From: Alistipes sp.
Lineage (GTDB): Bacteria > Bacteroidota > Bacteroidia > Bacteroidales > Rikenellaceae
Length of the DNA stretch: 64,000 bases
Assembly: GCA_020026375.1 (NCBI GenBank)
Contig: JAHHQN010000011.1
Location: 1-64,000, forward strand
Direction of reading: 5' to 3'
The position numbers were made by a program, and so were the translations under genes. Positions 51,379-60,642 of this stretch are shown here, in pieces. The notes below the pieces were generated by a model. It searched no databases. It was not told where the DNA came from and worked only from the letters and a program-made list of their open reading frames with translations. Each line of letters starts with the position of its first letter. Positions within the stretch are counted from its first letter, which is position 1.

Positions 51379-52680
51379 TCAACCGACTCCCCCAACGTCG
51401 TGCGGCAATGTGCCGCACGACGTTTTTACATATTGCCGCAGGTCATCGCCCGTCGGCGACTGGAAAATCCGCAGGTCGAAATCCCCCACCGCGGCAATCA
51501 GATGCGAAAAAACGGTGGTCTGCACCGCCTCATACTCGGTCCACATGACCGAACGGGTGAAGAAGTAGAGTTCGAAGGGCAGTCCCTGTGCCGAGGGGTT
51601 GCCGATTCTCACGATGATGGACATGTCGTGGTTCACGGCCTTCATATTCTTGAGATAGAGAAACATGTAGAGACGGAAATAGCCCAGATTGGTGGCCGTC
51701 TGCTCGTCGATATCCACCCCCGTGTCGCCCACGCCCATCGACATGTCGTCGAACTCGCGGTCGTCGTCCGCACCCTCGAAATAGGCCTTCAGCAGCTCCA
51801 TCTCGCGCAGGCGCGCGTGCATGGCCGGCGTGCAGCGGCACACCGAACGCAGGTCGAGGGGCAGCTGCCGCGAAATGCGCCGTCCGCCCGAGAGTTGCAT
51901 GGCGTGCCAGTTGACAAACGACTCGCTCACCAGCAGATAGGGCGGAAGTGTGGAGACCGAGTTGTCCCAGTTGCGAATCTTCACGGTGTTGAGCGACACC
52001 TCCTCCACCCGTCCGTCGGCTCCGAACTTCGGCACCGAAATCCAGTCGCCCACCCTCACCATGTCGTTGGCCGAGAGCTGTATGCCCGACACGAAGCCCA
52101 GAATACTGTCGCGGAAGACCAGCATCAGCACCGCCGCCGAAGCACCCAGACCCGTGAAGAAGCGCGCCGGCGACTTGTCGAGCAGAATCGACACCACCAT
52201 CACCACGGCAATCATGGCGGCAAAACCCTGCCCCGTCTGCCGCAGGCCGTTGATGGGCTTGTTCTGCCAGCGCGGCTGGAGCGCGGCGATGCGGAAGGCG
52301 GCATGCAGCGAGGTGTTGACCAGCCAGAAAATGGTGGCCACCAGAAAAATCTGCATGGCCTTCAGCACGATGCCCCTCACCTCGTCCCTGTCCTCGAAGA
52401 CCACGGGCAGCACCACCGTGAGCAGCACGGCGGTCAGCACATGGCAGGCAGCCGCTATGACACGTCCGTTGAAGAGTTCGTCGTCCCACGCCACACGGGT
52501 CTTGCGCACGATGCGGCGTGCGGCGTTGACGAACAGGAGGCGCACCACGAAATCGAAGGCAAAGGCAATGAGCAGCACCAGCACGAAGGCCGCAAAACGA
52601 CTCCACCCCTCATGGTGGGCGGACTCCACCCCCAGCAGGTCGAGCAGGGCATCGGTCCATTGTTTCAAAATCTTCTGCAT
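51379..52680 (-). CDS. MscS-family mechanosensitive channel, YbdG-like
   Basis: A 433-residue membrane protein, ATG at 52680. Five helices, the last being the pore-lining TM3 (FFTGLGASAAVLMLVFRDSILGFVSGIQL), precede the MscS beta domain (VRVGDWISVPKFGADGRVEEVSLNTVKIRNWDNSVSTLPPYLLVSESFVNW) and a C-terminal domain longer than that of small-conductance MscS, with an acidic insert near 320. This is the layout of E. coli YbdG (MscM-like). Its last 10 codons also form the terminator hairpin of the convergent transporter gene. Confidence 0.9.
   Translation of the reverse strand: MQKILKQWTDALLDLLGVESAHHEGWSRFAAFVLVLLIAFAFDFVVRLLFVNAARRIVRKTRVAWDDELFNGRVIAAACHVLTAVLLTVVLPVVFEDRDEVRGIVLKAMQIFLVATIFWLVNTSLHAAFRIAALQPRWQNKPINGLRQTGQGFAAMIAVVMVVSILLDKSPARFFTGLGASAAVLMLVFRDSILGFVSGIQLSANDMVRVGDWISVPKFGADGRVEEVSLNTVKIRNWDNSVSTLPPYLLVSESFVNWHAMQLSGGRRISRQLPLDLRSVCRCTPAMHARLREMELLKAYFEGADDDREFDDMSMGVGDTGVDIDEQTATNLGYFRLYMFLYLKNMKAVNHDMSIIVRIGNPSAQGLPFELYFFTRSVMWTEYEAVQTTVFSHLIAAVGDFDLRIFQSPTGDDLRQYVKTSCGTLPHDVGGVG
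51395..51427 (+). terminator. Terminator of the YidE-type transporter, embedded in the mscS 3' end
   Basis: A 13-bp perfect stem (ACGTCGTGCGGCA / TGCCGCACGACGT) with a 3-nt loop is followed by TTTTT on the plus strand. On the minus strand the same bases encode TSCGTLPHDV of the MscS-like protein. Confidence 0.85.
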
Positions 52681-52753
52681 ACCCTCCCCCACCGCAAGAA
52701 CCGCGCCGAACGGCCGACAACGACTGTCGGGAGGAGGCGGACAACGGCAGGGC

Positions 52754-52800
52754 AAAAAAGAAGGACGGCTTTCCTCTCTCGGGAGGAAAGTCGTCCTTCT
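52754..52800 (-). terminator. Terminator of the OstA-SurA operon
   Basis: On the minus strand AGAAGGACGACTTTCCTC pairs with GAGGAAAGCCGTCCTTCT and runs into six T, 23 bp after the last stop codon. Confidence 0.88.
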
Positions 52801-52822
52801 ATAAGGAATGACAGACGCGGTT

Positions 52823-55336
52823 TCAGAGGCGGAGCTGCTCGGCCTCCTTGCGCTCCTGTGGCAGGGTGGCTTCGGATTTCGGCTCGCGCTTCATCATGTC
52901 GATGGCCGAACCCTCACGCGGCTTGCCCACCTCGTAACCCAGCGAGTGCATCCACTCCACGGTTTCGGGGTCGACCTGATCGATGCGGTCCGCCCAGCGG
53001 CGCATCTCGATGAGCTGCTGACGGTGGGCGTCCACACGTCGGCGTATCGGGAACCGGGGCTTCTGTTTCACCTCGTGGCCGCCGCGCTCCGTGGGACGGA
53101 TTTGTCCGTCAAAGACCGTCTGCTGCGACGGACGGCGCGGCTGCTCCCACACAAAGCCCGGAAGTGTGCGCTCCTGCGTCTCCGGCACATCGTCGATGGG
53201 ATAGATGTTGAAATTGATTTCGTTTGTCCATGCCATGCGGGTCACCTGACGCTTCTCGAAGTAGAAGTTGATGCCGCCACTCTCCAGGAAAAAGAGACCC
53301 ACCACCACGGGCGGCTCGCCGTCCTGATTGTAATAGAGCGTACGGGCATTACTGTTGACCTTGTTCAGGTAGATTTCGTTGTTGCGGAAATAGGCCGTCA
53401 TCTCCTTGCCCGTAATCTGGTTGAAGTGGGTGGAATCCACCTCCGAAGCCATCATGGGTGTACCGATGAAATTGGCGTAGTCGAGCTGGCCGTTGCGGGT
53501 GAAGAGCTCCATCTGCTCCGAGGTCACCTGATTGGTGCCGTTCCACAATACGGGCTTGACATACATGCGGATAACCGAGTCGCGGTTGGTGGCCGACACC
53601 GAGTCGCACACGCTCTGGAAATCGGAGCGGTAGACCTTCACGTCACGGAAACCCCTCACCAGACGGAACACCGAGTCGTGGGCGATGCCCAACGAATCCA
53701 TGACCACCGTCGCGCTGTCCTTCGCCCACTCGCGGTAGAGGTTCTCGTAGAGCGAGTCGTTGTTGCGGTAGTGCTGCTCCTCGAGCAGGGTGTTGATGCG
53801 GTTGAGCTCCGAGGAGTCGACCCTGATGGTCTTGCCCTTGCGGCGCGCACGCTCCTGACGCGCACGCAGACGCGCCTCGGCCTTGCTCTTCAGCAACTGG
53901 AGACGACGGTTCTCGCGCTCCTCCAGCTCCTTGAGACGCGCCACACGCTTGGCCTTGCGCTCGGCGGCTATCTTGTCGAGTTTCTCTTTCTTCAGACGGG
54001 CGGCCTCGGCCTTGCGGGCAGCCTTCTCCTTGCGAGCCAACTCCTTGAGGTAGGCCTTGCGCGCATCGCCGACCAGTGTATCCAGCGGGTCGACGGCCGG
54101 CACCTGTGCCGCCAGCGAATCCTGCATCGCACGATCGGCCGCCGCCACCGAATCCGCCCCGCACTCCGGCTCGCCGAGCGAATCGGCGTCCAGCACACGG
54201 CGTTCGGTCTCATCGGCCGTCGCCAGTGAATCGGCAGCAGGCGTTGCCGCCGCGTCCTTCGGCGCGTTGATCTCCTCAATCAGCGCCTCGAGGGCATCGG
54301 CCCTCTCCTGACGCTCCTCCTCGCGGCGGAGAATCTCGTTGGTCGACATGCCCTCCACCCAGGGAAGGGTGTTGATGAGCATGGTGTCGGCACGCATGAA
54401 GAGCGAATCGCCCTGCGTGAGGTCGTAGCTCACCACCGCCGGCGTGCGGGTGAGGATACCGTTGCCGCGCTGCTTCCAGAACTCACCGTAGTGACCGAAG
54501 CCCAGCAGCTTGTATTTGCGGTCGTCGAGCTGGATATTACCCTTGAGAATGATGTGTTCGCGCGTGCGGTAGTAGTCCACCGAGTCGCTCCATATCTCCT
54601 GTTCGGGAGTCAGCAGGTAGGCATTGCGGGTGATGATGTAAGCCGTGTCGGCACGGTGGAACTCACCGCGGTCGGCATAGATGAAATCGCCCTTCGAATC
54701 CCAGATGTGGGTATGTTCGAAGAAATAGGCGTTGTCGGTGTCCATGTTGTAGACCACCGAGTCGCCCTTCATCTGGTAGTCGTCGTCGCGCATCTCCACA
54801 TCGTCGACGGCAATCAGCTCGCGCGTGTCGGCATAGTAGTAGCCGCGGACCGACTCCATGAGGTTGTTCTCCTTGATCAGCACACCGCCGCGGTCGAACT
54901 CGCCGATGTTGGTCTCGGTGTTGAAGAGGAAGGAGTAGGTGTAGAGCGTGGCGTCGCCGTCGACCACCTTGATGATGTCGGAGAAGACCTTTGCCTGGCT
55001 GGTGTTGCTGTCATACTCGGCGCGGTCACCATAAATATAGGTGGTATTCTTGTTAATCAGCACATTGCCGAAGAACTCCAGACGGTTGTCGGGATAGCTC
55101 ACCGCCGAGTCACAGGTGATGAGCGCACCGTTGTGCTGCGTGGCGAAGTTCCCCACGAAGAAGATGGTCGAGTCGCCGGGTGCCACAGGACCCGAAAGGT
55201 CGAACTTGTAGTTCAGCACCACGGGCCGGCCGTCGCCTGCGGAGGGCGGTGCAGGAGGGGTCTGTCGCCCCACACGGGCGAACATGACGCCGCACAACGC
55301 CACGAAAAGCGATAATATGGATATAAAACGGCGCAC
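52823..55336 (-). CDS. OstA-like protein (LptA/LptD N-terminal-type) with coiled-coil insertion
   Basis: Predicted periplasmic beta-taco protein related to the LPS-transport proteins LptA/OstA. An N-terminal signal precedes OstA-like repeats (about 45-300: AVSYPDNRLEFFGNVLINKNTTYIYGDRAEYDSNTSQAKVFSDI, YYYADTRELIAVDDVEM, YYRTREHIILKGNIQLDD). Residues about 325-500 are a charged Ala/Glu/Lys/Arg-rich region with strong coiled-coil character, then more OstA-like strands (ITGKEMTAYFRNNEIYLNKVNSNARTLYY). Length 837. Upstream in the same operon are two SurA-like chaperones, fitting an outer-membrane assembly role. Confidence 0.85.
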   Translation of the reverse strand: MRRFISILSLFVALCGVMFARVGRQTPPAPPSAGDGRPVVLNYKFDLSGPVAPGDSTIFFVGNFATQHNGALITCDSAVSYPDNRLEFFGNVLINKNTTYIYGDRAEYDSNTSQAKVFSDIIKVVDGDATLYTYSFLFNTETNIGEFDRGGVLIKENNLMESVRGYYYADTRELIAVDDVEMRDDDYQMKGDSVVYNMDTDNAYFFEHTHIWDSKGDFIYADRGEFHRADTAYIITRNAYLLTPEQEIWSDSVDYYRTREHIILKGNIQLDDRKYKLLGFGHYGEFWKQRGNGILTRTPAVVSYDLTQGDSLFMRADTMLINTLPWVEGMSTNEILRREEERQERADALEALIEEINAPKDAAATPAADSLATADETERRVLDADSLGEPECGADSVAAADRAMQDSLAAQVPAVDPLDTLVGDARKAYLKELARKEKAARKAEAARLKKEKLDKIAAERKAKRVARLKELEERENRRLQLLKSKAEARLRARQERARRKGKTIRVDSSELNRINTLLEEQHYRNNDSLYENLYREWAKDSATVVMDSLGIAHDSVFRLVRGFRDVKVYRSDFQSVCDSVSATNRDSVIRMYVKPVLWNGTNQVTSEQMELFTRNGQLDYANFIGTPMMASEVDSTHFNQITGKEMTAYFRNNEIYLNKVNSNARTLYYNQDGEPPVVVGLFFLESGGINFYFEKRQVTRMAWTNEINFNIYPIDDVPETQERTLPGFVWEQPRRPSQQTVFDGQIRPTERGGHEVKQKPRFPIRRRVDAHRQQLIEMRRWADRIDQVDPETVEWMHSLGYEVGKPREGSAIDMMKREPKSEATLPQERKEAEQLRL

Positions 55337-55340
55337 GATA

Positions 55341-56747
55341 TTACTTTACCCAATGTTTGTTTTCAAACTCCCCGTCGCGGTATTCGGGGTCGATGTAGAT
55401 ATACATCTGGTCGATTTTCTTGGTGAGCCACTCCTTGAACACCCTGCCCTGCTTGTCCTGAAGGGCCATCTCCTCGATACGGAGGTAGTCCTCCTCCATC
55501 GAGGCGCGGTGGGCCGGGATAATCTCGATGAGCTTGACCACCTTGGCCATCTGGTTGCGGAGCATGTCCTCGGTCACGAAGGCGTTGGAAATCTCGCCGG
55601 GCTTGAGCTTCACCAGCGCGTTGTAGTCCTCCAGACTCTTGAAACGTCCGAAGTCCTCACGCAGGAACTTGGTCACCGTCATCTTGGTGTTGCCGCCGCC
55701 GAAGTATTTCAGCACGTCGGTGTTCGACACCACGCCGCCGTTCATCTTCGAGGTCTTGTCGTCGGAGTGGAGCAGGGCCGCACGCTCGAAGGTAATCGAG
55801 TCGGCATGAATCATCTTCACCAGACTGTCGAGCGTGTTCGACGCCTCGCCCAGCTCCTCGGGGGTGTAGACCGGGTGGAGCAGGATATGGCGGAAGTGGT
55901 ACAGCTCGCCGCGCTTGTCGAGCAGCTTGATGATGTGGAAACCGTAGTCGGACTCCACCACCTCGGAAATCTGTCCGGGCTTGAGCTTCTCGAGCGCCGC
56001 GGCAAACGAGGGGTCGAGCTGGCGCAGGGTGGTGGGATCCATCTCACCACCACGCATCAGCGTTCCGGGGTCCTGAGAGTACATGCGCGCCAGGTTCTCG
56101 AACTTGGCCTTGCCGGTGATGGCACGCTCGCGCATGTCGAGCAGGCGCTGCTTGGTGCGCTGCTTGGCCTCGGTCATCGACTTGGGGAACTTGGTAATCT
56201 GGGCGTAGACAAACTGGTCGGCCACCAGCGGAATACTGTCGCGCGAGAGCGACTTGTAGTAGCGCTCCACCTCGCCGGGAATGACGGTCACCTTGCTCAC
56301 CACGGTGTTCTCCATCTCGCTGGCATACTGCTGCTCCTCGAAGGTCTGGCGCAGCATCTCGCGCAGGTTGAAGATGGGCATGTGCTGCTGCACCTCGAGT
56401 TTGTGAATGGTGCCGGCCTCCTCAATCATGTGTTGGAGGTTCTCCTCCACAGCCGACGAGATGGCTCCCTCGTTGATTTTCACGGAGTCGATTTGTGCCT
56501 GATTGTAGAGCAGTTTCTGGGTCATGAGGGCCTCCAAAGCCTCGTTCACGGGATCACGGTCCGATGTGTAGCCCTGCTGGCGGCGCTGCTGCACCAGACG
56601 GTCGGCATATTCCTGCACCTGAGAGTGGAGAATCGACGAACCGCCCACCACGGCAACCACCTTATCGAGCATCACCTGTCGTTTCTGGGCCGACGCTCCC
56701 AACATCAGCAGCGCAAGCGCCGCAACCATTATACCTTTTTTCAACAT
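55341..56747 (-). CDS. surA: SurA-like periplasmic peptidyl-prolyl isomerase
   Basis: Chaperone for outer-membrane proteins. Signal MLKKGIMVAALALLMLGASA with Gln at the mature N-terminus. The N-terminal SurA domain (VMLDKVVAVVGGSSILHSQVQEYADRLVQQRRQQG) is followed by a parvulin PPIase domain (AKFENLARMYSQDPGTLMRGGEMDPTTLRQLDPSFAAALEKLKPGQISEVVESDYGFHIIKLLDKRG) and a second divergent one. Length 468 is close to E. coli SurA. Four bases from the OstA-like gene. Confidence 0.92.
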   Translation of the reverse strand: MLKKGIMVAALALLMLGASAQKRQVMLDKVVAVVGGSSILHSQVQEYADRLVQQRRQQGYTSDRDPVNEALEALMTQKLLYNQAQIDSVKINEGAISSAVEENLQHMIEEAGTIHKLEVQQHMPIFNLREMLRQTFEEQQYASEMENTVVSKVTVIPGEVERYYKSLSRDSIPLVADQFVYAQITKFPKSMTEAKQRTKQRLLDMRERAITGKAKFENLARMYSQDPGTLMRGGEMDPTTLRQLDPSFAAALEKLKPGQISEVVESDYGFHIIKLLDKRGELYHFRHILLHPVYTPEELGEASNTLDSLVKMIHADSITFERAALLHSDDKTSKMNGGVVSNTDVLKYFGGGNTKMTVTKFLREDFGRFKSLEDYNALVKLKPGEISNAFVTEDMLRNQMAKVVKLIEIIPAHRASMEEDYLRIEEMALQDKQGRVFKEWLTKKIDQMYIYIDPEYRDGEFENKHWVK

Positions 56748-56973
56748 TATTCTATATTTTTTCGTTTTTTATCCATTTGTTCGCGGCACGACCTCACGCC
56801 GTTCCACGTTGTCTGCCGCCGCCCTCCGCAGCGCAGGGTCGTCATTCGCCCCTCACGGAGCCATCAACACGCCCCTTCAAAGAGCCGTCAACACGTCCTC
56901 CTCGCGGAGCCGCCACATATTTCCACAGAACGGTCCCCCGCTCTCACGCGGAGCCGCCCCTCACGGAAAGAGG
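56748..56973. repeat. Spacer with imperfect CGGAGCCGYCAACACG repeats
   Basis: Four degenerate copies of a word like CGCGGAGCCGTCAACACG begin near 56854, 56879, 56903 and 56948 in a 226-bp gap between two genes of one operon. No reading frame is convincing. Confidence 0.5.
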
Positions 56974-57852
56974 CTACTCGTCGTCGCGGCCGAAGATTCT
57001 CACCTCGCCGCTCTCCACCGATTTTTTGTAGAGTTCCTCCTCGTGGTTGCGCACCAGTTCGCTCTGGCGGCGGTTGAAGAGGATACGGCGAATGGTCGGC
57101 ACCAGCCGCTCGAGCGGAATGGGTTGCCCCTCGCGGCACACCTCGTAAATCTGGAAGTAGTAGCGCGAGGCGTTGTCCCTCATCTCCTGCACCACGGCCG
57201 TCTTCAGCGCCGATTCGTTGCTCTGCGACTGGAGGGTGGGCAGGTAGCTCAAAAATTCGGGGAAGTCGACCCACTGTGTGCTGAAATCGGTGAGCGTGAA
57301 GTCGTTCTTCTCACAGATATCGTTGAAGTCCTGCCGTCCCGACTCCGACCTGGCGGCCATCAGCTCCTTGAGGCGGGCCGCCTGACGGTAAGAGGGCGAG
57401 AAGCGGACGATGCGTCCCTTGACAATGGTGCGGTCGAGACGGAAGTCGCTCTTATGGCGGTTGTAGTAGGCCTCAATCTCGTTCTCGGTGAAGGTGGTGT
57501 CGACACCGCGGTCGACGTAATACTGTTCGAGCTTGCGAATCAGCAGTGCCTGGCGGTACTCCTCCACCATCTTGTCGATGTCCTGCTGCGACGAGGAGAA
57601 AAGGGTCTCCGCCTCGTTGAGCTTGACCTGTTTGCGCACCCAGCGGTTGACATACATCTCCACCAATGCCACACTGTCGTCGCCCGACACACCGGCAGGC
57701 ACCACCGTACTCACATCTCTCAACTTGAGTTCGGTCTTGCCCACACGCGCCAGACTCTCGTCGCTGTCGAAGTAGCCGGGCAGCCGTTTGCAGCCGCTCA
57801 ACGAGAGCGCGAGAAGGGCGAAAATCGCTATTTTATTAATACTTGGGTTCAT
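56974..57852 (-). CDS. SurA-like parvulin lipoprotein
   Basis: A 292-residue envelope lipoprotein (MNPSINKIAIFALLALSLSGC, lipobox LSGC). LARVGKTELKLRDVSTVVP and the following helices resemble the N-terminal chaperone domain of SurA/PrsA. The C-terminal half has only a diverged PPIase-like region (QWVDFPEFLSYLP, YYFQIYEVCREGQPIPLERLVPTIRRILFNRRQSELVRNHEEELYKKSVESGEV). Isomerase activity is doubtful; a chaperone role is likelier. The ATG at 57852 is used because the promoter box at 57863-57870 leaves almost no leader. Confidence 0.75.
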   Translation of the reverse strand: MNPSINKIAIFALLALSLSGCKRLPGYFDSDESLARVGKTELKLRDVSTVVPAGVSGDDSVALVEMYVNRWVRKQVKLNEAETLFSSSQQDIDKMVEEYRQALLIRKLEQYYVDRGVDTTFTENEIEAYYNRHKSDFRLDRTIVKGRIVRFSPSYRQAARLKELMAARSESGRQDFNDICEKNDFTLTDFSTQWVDFPEFLSYLPTLQSQSNESALKTAVVQEMRDNASRYYFQIYEVCREGQPIPLERLVPTIRRILFNRRQSELVRNHEEELYKKSVESGEVRIFGRDDE

Positions 57853-57862
57853 TTCCAACTGA

Positions 57863-57870
57863 CAAAGATA
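57863..57870 (-). promoter_or_regulatory. Promoter -7 element of the SurA-OstA operon
   Basis: TATCTTTG on the minus strand ends 10 bp before the ATG at 57852, predicting a leader of only a few bases. Confidence 0.6.
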
Positions 57871-57932
57871 CTCTTTTTACCTTATAAGTAACGCCACACG
57901 AGGGTGAATATTACGATTTTTGAAGTAAAAAT

Positions 57933-58865
57933 TTACTTTTCAGCCTTCATATTGCGGATACTCCGCCACATCATATATCCCGAAATCACCGAGAAGACCA
58001 CCGCCGCGGCATAGATGCAGATGTAGAGGAAGTGGTTGTCCACCAGATTGATGAGCATCTTGTCGGAGAAGCCGGCCATGAGCATGACATAGGCCAGCGC
58101 GTTGTTCAGGGCATGGAGGATAATCACCGCCCAAATCGAGCGGGTCTCGATGTAGACATAGCCCAAGATGAGACCGATGATGAAGGCGTTGACCACCTGA
58201 AGGGGTTGCAGGTGCATCAGGCCGAAGAAGAGCGAGGAGAGGAACCACGCCACGGCCACACCGTAACGCTTGCGCAACGACCCCAGAATCAGGCCTCTGC
58301 ACAGCAGCTCCTCCAGCACGGGCGCGCAGACCACCAGCGAGAAAATCGCCCAGCCGCCGCGTCCCACCATCGAGAGGTCGGGTTGCGGAAGATACTTGAA
58401 CACCGGCTCGCAGACCACGCCCACGGCCAGCATGAAGACAAACGCCCAGAGCAGCAGCACGGGGTTGAAGCCCGCCGCCGAGAACTCCGCCACGGGACCG
58501 CGGCCGCCGCGCGAATAGCGGTAGACCAGGGCGAAGAGGTAGGTGGGCAGCATCGCTCCCAGATAGGTCATCGCCAGCAGGAAGCCCTGCCGACGGGGGT
58601 CGACGGTCTCCACTGCCGCCGAGGCATCGCCTCCCGAGACTCCGTTAAGGACAATGGCCGCCAGCGCCACCACAATCTGCAGTCCCACCAGCATGCCGAA
58701 CACGGCCAGCAGGTCGCCGATGGTGGGGAACGGCTTGCGCAGGGTCTTGTTGTCGAAGGCCTCTCCCGACGAGGCCGTATCGCCCGCCGCGGCAGGCTGC
58801 TCGTTATCTACGTTTTCGGACTTTTCCACAGGGGTCAGGTCACGCTCCTTGTTGTCAGTTTCCAT
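57933..58865 (-). CDS. CPBP-family intramembrane metalloprotease
   Basis: A 310-residue polytopic membrane protein. An acidic cytosolic N-terminus (about 1-45) is followed by roughly eight helices carrying the family motifs: EELLCRG (EExxxR, near 184), FFGLMHL (FxxxH) and ILHALNN (HxxxN/B). These place it with Rce1/CAAX-like proteases; substrate unknown. The ATG at 58865 lies 23 bp after a TACCTTTG box on the minus strand (58888-58895). Divergent from parA. Confidence 0.87.
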   Translation of the reverse strand: METDNKERDLTPVEKSENVDNEQPAAAGDTASSGEAFDNKTLRKPFPTIGDLLAVFGMLVGLQIVVALAAIVLNGVSGGDASAAVETVDPRRQGFLLAMTYLGAMLPTYLFALVYRYSRGGRGPVAEFSAAGFNPVLLLWAFVFMLAVGVVCEPVFKYLPQPDLSMVGRGGWAIFSLVVCAPVLEELLCRGLILGSLRKRYGVAVAWFLSSLFFGLMHLQPLQVVNAFIIGLILGYVYIETRSIWAVIILHALNNALAYVMLMAGFSDKMLINLVDNHFLYICIYAAAVVFSVISGYMMWRSIRNMKAEK

Positions 58866-58887
58866 ATTATAAGTATGTTTTATTCTC

Positions 58888-58945
58888 CAAAGGTAATCAA
58901 TTTTCGGCAATGGTTATGGATTTCCATTTAAAATCCTTAAATTTG
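58888..58945. promoter_or_regulatory. Divergent promoter elements for the CPBP gene and parA
   Basis: TACCTTTG on the minus strand (58888-58895) and TAAATTTG on the plus strand (58938-58945), the latter 25 bp before the parA ATG. Confidence 0.55.
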
Positions 58946-58970
58946 CCCGAATATAATCCGAAAATAAATC

Positions 58971-59729
58971 ATGGCAAAGGTTATAGCATTGGCCAATCAG
59001 AAAGGCGGTGTGGGCAAAACCACCACAGCAATCAATTTATCGGCATCACTGGCCCTGCTGGGCAAAAAGGTGTTGCTCATCGACGCAGACCCCCAGGCAA
59101 ACGCCACCTCGGGTCTGGGATTCGACATCGATTTGGTAGGCATCTACGAGTGTATGATCGGCACACAGGAGGCCCGCGACGTCATCATGCAGTCCCCCGA
59201 CATCAAGAACCTGTGGGTGCTGCCCTCGTCCATCGACCTGGTGGCCGCCGACGCCGAACTGCCCAAGATGGAGAATGCACACTATGCCATGAAACGTATC
59301 GTCAACTCCGTGAGAGAGGACTACGACTACATCTTCATCGACTGCTCCCCCTCGCTGGGCTACACCACCGTCAATATCCTCACCGCCGCCGACACGGTAC
59401 TCATTCCCGTGCAGTGCGAATACCTCGCGCTCGAGGGTCTGTCGAAACTGCTCAGCACCATACGCAAGGTCAAGGGCGCTCTCAACCCCCAGCTCGACAT
59501 CGAAGGCTTCCTGCTGACGATGTATATGCGCAACCGCCTCAACAACCAGGTGGTCACCGAGGTCAGGGAACACTTCCGCGATTTGGCCTACGACACAATA
59601 ATCCAGCGCAATATCCGTTTGGGTGAAGCCCCCTCACACGGCAAACCCATCATGCTTTACGACGCCAGCGCGTCGGGTTCGGTCAACTACCTCAACCTGG
59701 CACGCGAGTTCCTCAAGCGCAACAAATAG
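58971..59729 (+). CDS. parA: Chromosome-partitioning ATPase ParA (Soj)
   Basis: A 252-residue ParA/MinD-superfamily ATPase. The deviant Walker A NQKGGVGKTTTAINL lies at residues 9-23, DADPQANATSGLG near 40-52, and YDYIFIDCSPSLGYTTVN near 118. It lacks an N-terminal helix-turn-helix, as chromosomal ParA proteins do. Followed 22 bp later by parB. Confidence 0.96.
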   Translation: MAKVIALANQKGGVGKTTTAINLSASLALLGKKVLLIDADPQANATSGLGFDIDLVGIYECMIGTQEARDVIMQSPDIKNLWVLPSSIDLVAADAELPKMENAHYAMKRIVNSVREDYDYIFIDCSPSLGYTTVNILTAADTVLIPVQCEYLALEGLSKLLSTIRKVKGALNPQLDIEGFLLTMYMRNRLNNQVVTEVREHFRDLAYDTIIQRNIRLGEAPSHGKPIMLYDASASGSVNYLNLAREFLKRNK

Positions 59730-59751
59730 TATAAAAAACAGACACTACGAT

Positions 59752-60636
59752 ATGAAAAAACAAAAGGGATTAGGTCGCGGACTCGATGCCATCTTCGGTG
59801 CCGATGCCATCGACGACATCGACATCAAGCTCAAACCCATGAGCAAAATGACTGAAATCGATATCCGAGACATAATACCCAACCCCAATCAGCCGCGTAC
59901 CCATTTCGAAGAGGAGGCCCTCGATGAGCTGGCCGACTCGATTCGTCAACTGGGCATCATACAACCCGTCACCGTCCGCGAACAGCAGGGCGACGGCCGC
60001 TATGTCATCATCAGCGGCGAACGTCGCTGGAGAGCGGCTCAGCGCGCCGGACTGCGCACCATGCCCGTATATATCCGCGAGGTCGACGACGAAAACCTCC
60101 ATGCCATGGCTCTGGTCGAGAATATCCAGCGCCAGGACCTCAACGCCATAGAAATCGCACTGGGCATGCAGCGTCTGATTGACGAATGCCACCTCACGCA
60201 GGACTCGCTCTCCGAAAAGGTGGGCAAGAAACGCTCGTCGGTGACCAACTACCTCCGCCTGCTCAAACTCCCCGACCAGATTCAGCTGGCCATCAAGGAG
60301 GGAATCATCTCGATGGGACACGCCAAGGCCATCGCCGGAGCACCCGACGAGGAACAGCTCCTCGTACTCAAGAAATGTATCCGCCGCTCGCTCTCCGTAC
60401 GCCAGACCGAAGACCTGGTGCGCCTGATGAACGAGAAGGCCAATGCCGAAGAACAACCCGCCGAAGAGGAGGAGTATCCCGAAAGCTACTCGCGTCTGGT
60501 CGAACAGCTCGAACACTTCTTCTCGGAGGACATCGCCATCAAACGTTCGAAGAACGGAGGCGGAAAAATTACCATTGGTTTCACCGACGACAAGGACATC
60601 GAAGAGTTTGTACACCGTTTCGCATCGCGTTCATAG
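59752..60636 (+). CDS. parB: Chromosome-partitioning protein ParB
   Basis: DNA-binding CTPase that loads at parS. The N-terminal KGLGRGLDAIF motif is followed by the ParB/Srx domain (IRDIIPNPNQPRTHFEEEALDELADSI, VIISGERRWRAAQRAGL with the GERRxRA CTP motif, ALVENIQRQDLNAIEIA). An HTH (LTQDSLSEKVGKKRSSVTNYLRLLKLP) and a C-terminal dimerisation region complete it. The ATG at 59752 gives 294 residues. Next gene starts 6 bp later. Confidence 0.96.
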   Translation: MKKQKGLGRGLDAIFGADAIDDIDIKLKPMSKMTEIDIRDIIPNPNQPRTHFEEEALDELADSIRQLGIIQPVTVREQQGDGRYVIISGERRWRAAQRAGLRTMPVYIREVDDENLHAMALVENIQRQDLNAIEIALGMQRLIDECHLTQDSLSEKVGKKRSSVTNYLRLLKLPDQIQLAIKEGIISMGHAKAIAGAPDEEQLLVLKKCIRRSLSVRQTEDLVRLMNEKANAEEQPAEEEEYPESYSRLVEQLEHFFSEDIAIKRSKNGGGKITIGFTDDKDIEEFVHRFASRS

Positions 60637-60642
60637 ATTGAC

